A stretch of 64,000 nt of DNA from Rhizobium esperanzae (GTDB taxonomy: Bacteria > Pseudomonadota > Alphaproteobacteria > Rhizobiales > Rhizobiaceae), in the NCBI RefSeq assembly GCF_002204185.1, contig NZ_MXPU01000006.1:248001-312000 (forward strand). The letters run 5' to 3'. The position numbers and the translations under genes are program-made. The notes beneath the pieces are model-generated. The model was given only the letters and a program-made list of their open reading frames with translations, had not been told where the DNA came from and made no database searches. Within the stretch, counting starts at the first letter, position 1. Every line of letters begins with the position of its first letter. Below are positions 61,379 through 64,000 of the stretch, piece by piece.

Positions 61379-61399
61379 ATAAATTTCCATCAAATTTAT
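61379..61399. promoter_or_regulatory. Perfect AT-rich palindrome upstream of metQNI
   Basis: ATAAATTT and AAATTTAT are separated by 5 bp (CCATC), a perfect 8-bp-arm inverted repeat, in the gap between the terminator of the exporter gene and metQ. It probably overlaps the metQ promoter and is a candidate operator for a methionine- or SAM-responsive regulator. I saw no SAM-II riboswitch in the leader. Confidence 0.5.
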
Positions 61400-61427
61400 G
61401 GATTAATTGCGGCTTTTGAGCATGTTC

Positions 61428-61488
61428 TAAAAAAGGAAACCGTCGCTTTAGGCCGTCGTTTCCTATCACGGCGGCCTAAGGCCGACGG
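61428..61488 (-). terminator. Intrinsic terminator of the Fsr-type exporter gene
   Basis: CCGTCG (61440-61445) pairs with CGACGG (61483-61488) and TAGGCCG (61449-61455) with CGGCCTA (61472-61478), giving a long, interrupted stem. On the minus strand it is followed by TTTCC and a run of seven T. It lies 60 bp past the exporter stop and insulates metQNI. Confidence 0.7.
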
Positions 61489-61546
61489 AATTCTCCGACC
61501 GCTGCGAAAGGGATCGGACGAGACACCGTACTCGTGACGGATGGTC

Positions 61547-62749
61547 TCAGACCGGTTTGTGCTTCGGAATACGGGGCAGCAAGATCGTCAGCAGGCCGAG
61601 CAGCGGCAGGTAGGAGCAGATGCGGTAGACGAAGGCGATGCCGTGAGTGTCGGCGAAATCGCCGAGCAGCGCAGCTCCTAGCCCCCCTGCCCCGAATGCG
61701 AAGCCGAAAAAGACACCGGCAATCAGCCCGACGCGACCGGGCACCAGTTCCTGCGCGAAGACGACGATCGCGGAAAAGGCCGACGCGAAGACCAAGCCGA
61801 TGACGATGCTGAGCACGCCTGTCCAGAAAAGATCGGCATAGGGCAGCAGCAACGCGAAGGGAATGACGCCGAGGATCGAAAACCAGATGACGAAACGGGC
61901 GCCGAAGCGATCACCGATCGGTCCGCCGAGGAAAGTGCCGACCGCGACCGAGCCAAGGAACAGGAACAGCATCAACTGCGCCTGCTGCACGCTGAGTTCG
62001 AACCTGTCGATGACATAGAAGGTGAAGTAGCTCGACACGCTCGCCATGTAGACATTCTTCGTCGCCGTCAGCAGCACCAGGATCAGCAGCGCCCAGACGA
62101 CTCGGTTCTGCGGCAGCGGCAGAGTTCGGCTGACGGCCGGTTTGCTGGCGTTTCGACGCCTGTGGCTCATATACCAGCTGCCCACCCAGCTCAGCACGAC
62201 CATGCCGATCATGGCGATGGCGGCGAACCAGGAGACGCTATGTTGCCCGAGCGGCAGCACGATGAAGGCAGCGAGCAGCGGACCGATCGCCTGGCCGGCA
62301 TTGCCGCCGACCTGAAAAAAGGATTGCGCGAAACCGTGGCGGCCGCCGGAAGCAAGACGGGCAACACGCGAGGATTCCGGATGGAAGACCGCCGAGCCAA
62401 AGCCGATCAGGCTTGCCGCGACCAGCAGCAGCGCGAAACTGCCGGCATTGCCGAGCAGAATGAGACCGCAAAAGGTACTCGCCATGCCGACCGGCAGCGA
62501 ATAGGGCATCGGCCAGCGATCGGTGACGATGCCGACGGCCGGCTGCAGCAGAGACGCCGTGACCTGGAACGTCATGGTCAGCAGGCCGATCTGGACAAAA
62601 TTGAGATCGTAGTTTGCCTTGAACAGTGGATAGAGCGAGGCGAGCAGCGACTGCATGATGTCGTTCAGCATATGGCAGAAGCTGACAGCCACCAGAATGG
62701 ACATTGTTGTCTTCTCGAAACGGGGCGCGCGCTCGGCAACGGTTGCCAT
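61547..62749 (-). CDS. fsr: MFS transporter, fosmidomycin-resistance (Fsr) type
   Basis: A 400-residue, 12-segment MFS exporter. It closely follows the Fsr pattern: HMLNDIMQSLLASLYPLFK, 'MTFQVTASLLQPAVGIVTDRWPMP', SSVFHPESSRVARLASGGRHG-type sequence (here GSAVFHPESSRVARLA), and 'FAQELVPGRVGLIAGVFFGFAFGAGGLGAALLG'. Fsr exports fosmidomycin and probably other phosphonates or compounds. The ATG at 62749 follows GGAGG at 7-nt spacing. Confidence 0.92.
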   Translation of the reverse strand: MATVAERAPRFEKTTMSILVAVSFCHMLNDIMQSLLASLYPLFKANYDLNFVQIGLLTMTFQVTASLLQPAVGIVTDRWPMPYSLPVGMASTFCGLILLGNAGSFALLLVAASLIGFGSAVFHPESSRVARLASGGRHGFAQSFFQVGGNAGQAIGPLLAAFIVLPLGQHSVSWFAAIAMIGMVVLSWVGSWYMSHRRRNASKPAVSRTLPLPQNRVVWALLILVLLTATKNVYMASVSSYFTFYVIDRFELSVQQAQLMLFLFLGSVAVGTFLGGPIGDRFGARFVIWFSILGVIPFALLLPYADLFWTGVLSIVIGLVFASAFSAIVVFAQELVPGRVGLIAGVFFGFAFGAGGLGAALLGDFADTHGIAFVYRICSYLPLLGLLTILLPRIPKHKPV

Positions 62750-62752
62750 CAA

Positions 62753-63090
62753 TATCCCTCCTGAACAGGCACGATCAGTGCCGCGGCGTTTTCGATGGAT
62801 TTTGGGCGATCGGGGCTGGCGAGACTATCGAGCGACGGTCGCTGAAAGATATTTACCGCAGGCCGGGCAATGATCACCAGCCCGGTTTGGCCTGGATCGG
62901 TACGGCTTTTGTTTGATTTGCCCATCCCCGACCGGCTCTTGCGTCGCTGGCCGTGGATGGGGGTTTTCATATCACAGTCAGCCGCGATCACCGCATGTAT
63001 GCTATACTATATGAAAACAACCGTGGAAAACTGCTTACGGGGGTACTACAGCTGCGCCGATTGAAATCCGATCGAGGCTGAAAACACGCG
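62753..63090. other. Intergenic region between fsr and the XRE regulator
   Basis: No convincing gene here. The left end carries the fsr ribosome site. Around 62995-63020 the sequence becomes AT-rich (GTATGCTATACTATATG), a likely promoter and perhaps an operator for the XRE gene. Short open frames in this interval have no ribosome site or family features. Confidence 0.45.
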
Positions 63091-63543
63091 ATGAATGTGA
63101 AGACACCGAATGCCATAGACAGCTATGTCGGAGCGCGCATCAGAACACGCCGGCAGCTGCTTGGAATGAGCCAGGAGCGGCTTGCCGAGCAGATCGGCGT
63201 GACTTTTCAGCAGGTTCAGAAATACGAGAAAGGCATCAACCGCATTGGTGCGAGCCGTTTGCAGCGCATCGCCGAAGTGCTTCACACATCACCGAGCTTC
63301 TTCTTCGAGCAGAACGAATCCCAGCCATTGAGCCTGCAAGGATTGGCTCTGGCGGACAATGCCGACCCCGTCGCTGAATTCCTGCGGACGAAGGAGGGAT
63401 TGGTGCTTAACCGCGCCTTTCTGAAGATTGCCGATCCCGATATTCGTGAAACGATCATCGCATTGGTGAAAGCGATGGCGCAGGCGGAAAGCGGTCCGGA
63501 TTTGTCTTCGATAGCGAATATCACCCGTCCGCCCCTGGAGTAG
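63091..63543 (+). CDS. XRE-family (Cro/CI-type) transcriptional regulator
   Basis: A 150-residue regulator. The N-terminal helix-turn-helix (about 10-66) reads 'VGARIRTRRQLLGMSQERLAEQIGVTFQQVQKYEKGINRIGASRLQRIAEVL', a form common in rhizobial chromosomes and plasmids. The C-terminal 80 residues are a helical segment of unknown role. No strong ribosome site is seen. It is followed by a small gene of unknown function. Confidence 0.9.
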   Translation: MNVKTPNAIDSYVGARIRTRRQLLGMSQERLAEQIGVTFQQVQKYEKGINRIGASRLQRIAEVLHTSPSFFFEQNESQPLSLQGLALADNADPVAEFLRTKEGLVLNRAFLKIADPDIRETIIALVKAMAQAESGPDLSSIANITRPPLE

Positions 63544-63581
63544 CTGGCCAGGCGGGCAATTCTCCTGGAGCTCAGGCTCGA

Positions 63582-63881
63582 ATGATCTGGCAAGTTACGG
63601 CTGATCGACCAGACCCGGGGCTTGCCGCCGCGCCGCGCTCAATGCACGCCCGACACTACGATTCGGATTATACTGCCATTGTTTCCAGCCGGTCTCGTCC
63701 GATTCGGCCTGTGAATGTGCGATTGCCGGACGGCCGGCGACACGCGCGGCCTGCGCAAGCATTCATCGCGCTGAAGGCGGAGAAGGCATCTGCCTTTGGC
63801 GCCTACATCGCCAGCAATCTGGATCGTCTCTACGAGGCGTTCGAGAAGACACAGGATTTGACGAAGAACGGAGATCAATAA
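63582..63881 (+). CDS. Hypothetical small protein
   Basis: An open frame of 99 residues (a later ATG at 63642 would give 79). The first half is Arg/Pro-rich and resembles shadow translation. The second half (HARPAQAFIALKAEKASAFGAYIASNLDRLYEAFEKT) looks like a genuine helical, acidic-basic segment. I do not recognise a family. It lies 38 bp after the XRE gene without a clear ribosome site, so it may be real and cotranscribed or a decayed fragment. Confidence 0.35.
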   Translation: MIWQVTADRPDPGLAAAPRSMHARHYDSDYTAIVSSRSRPIRPVNVRLPDGRRHARPAQAFIALKAEKASAFGAYIASNLDRLYEAFEKTQDLTKNGDQ

Positions 63882-63883
63882 GC

Positions 63884-63921
63884 AAAAGAAAAGGCCCCCG
63901 AACGTTGCCGTCGCGGAAGCC
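63884..63921 (-). terminator. Minus-strand intrinsic terminator at the right edge (possible small-RNA end)
   Basis: On the minus strand GGCTTCCG pairs with CGGGGGCC (8 bp with two G-U pairs, 13-nt loop) and is followed by TTTTCTTTT. It would end a transcript entering from the right. A second stem, TCTCTG/CAGAGA (63923-63945), lies just before it. No minus-strand protein gene ends here, so a small RNA or an untranslated 3' end is likely. Confidence 0.5.
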
Positions 63922-64000
63922 CTCTCTGATCTAGACACCCAGAGAATCACATTTCCGCGAATCATAGTCAAGAGTCTCTGGCACCGAATTTGGTGAGCCG

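Noticed and set aside
61238..61430. SAM-II riboswitch in the metQ leader
   Set aside because: I could not find the conserved pseudoknot elements; only an AT-rich palindrome and a terminator are visible.
63884..63971. Leader-peptide attenuator (short frame with Ile, Val, Leu on the minus strand)
   Set aside because: The frame has no stop before the terminator and no biosynthetic gene follows on that strand, so a small RNA is more likely.
1..64000. CRISPR arrays, tRNA/rRNA genes, insertion sequences, phage genes
   Set aside because: No regular repeat-spacer pattern, no tRNA-like or rRNA-like segment and no transposase or integrase motif was seen.

Overview
The window looks like a stretch of a Rhizobium-type alphaproteobacterial replicon (R. 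leguminosarum/etli group). The DNA is GC-rich, most genes sit in tight ATGA-overlapping operons, and carbon and nitrogen uptake ABC systems are very abundant. It also holds a plant-associated LuxR solo, a methylmalonyl-CoA mutase of the rhizobial type and a FixK/FnrN-like box. A chromosome and a large plasmid are both possible. I saw no rRNA, tRNA, CRISPR array, insertion sequence or replication genes.

Layout, left to right. (1) 1-8.3 kb: the end of an acetamidase/formamidase gene, then a plant-signal locus. A LuxR solo carries the two ligand-pocket substitutions typical of plant-responding LuxR solos. It sits between two proline-iminopeptidase-like hydrolases and next to a complete Dpp/Opp peptide importer. 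(2) 8.3-15 kb: a YghU-type GST; a deletion scar joining two gene remnants; a dehydrogenase; a universal stress protein behind a FixK/FNR-type promoter, followed by cbpA-cbpM chaperone genes; and a three-gene phospholipid operon with an unusual CDP-alcohol phosphotransferase. (3) 15-22.3 kb: a BMP-type (nucleoside/nucleobase-like) importer with an amidase and a cytosine-deaminase-like amidohydrolase. (4) 22.3-23.7 kb: a methyltransferase and msrA.

(5) 23.7-32.2 kb: a sugar or sugar-alcohol catabolic operon (oxidoreductase, isomerase, binding protein, two permeases, ATPase, inositol-monophosphatase-like enzyme) with a divergent LacI regulator and two LacI-type operators. One permease is frameshifted. 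(6) 32.3-40.6 kb: a second import operon that also encodes a glycerophosphodiester phosphodiesterase, a LacI repressor and an inositol-monophosphatase-like phosphatase. The logic resembles the agrocinopine (acc) operon and suggests uptake and stepwise hydrolysis of a phosphodiester. (7) 40.6-44.2 kb: YbaK-type deacylase, Tim44-domain protein, 2-hydroxyacid dehydrogenase and HupE. (8) 44.3-51.6 kb: a third sugar importer with a divergent AraC regulator and a fused MocA-type oxidoreductase/aldo-keto reductase. (9) 51.6-56.3 kb: VOC and GNAT proteins, two MocA-type oxidoreductases and a FAH-family enzyme. (10) 56.3-64 kb: methylmalonyl-CoA mutase, metQNI, an Fsr-type exporter, an XRE regulator, and a minus-strand terminator or small-RNA signal at the right edge.

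Common thread: all four operons in which the binding-protein gene directly precedes a transporter-component gene on the minus strand have a strong stem-loop just after the binding-protein gene. This probably sets a binding-protein excess. All functions are inferred from motifs and context; no searches were run.
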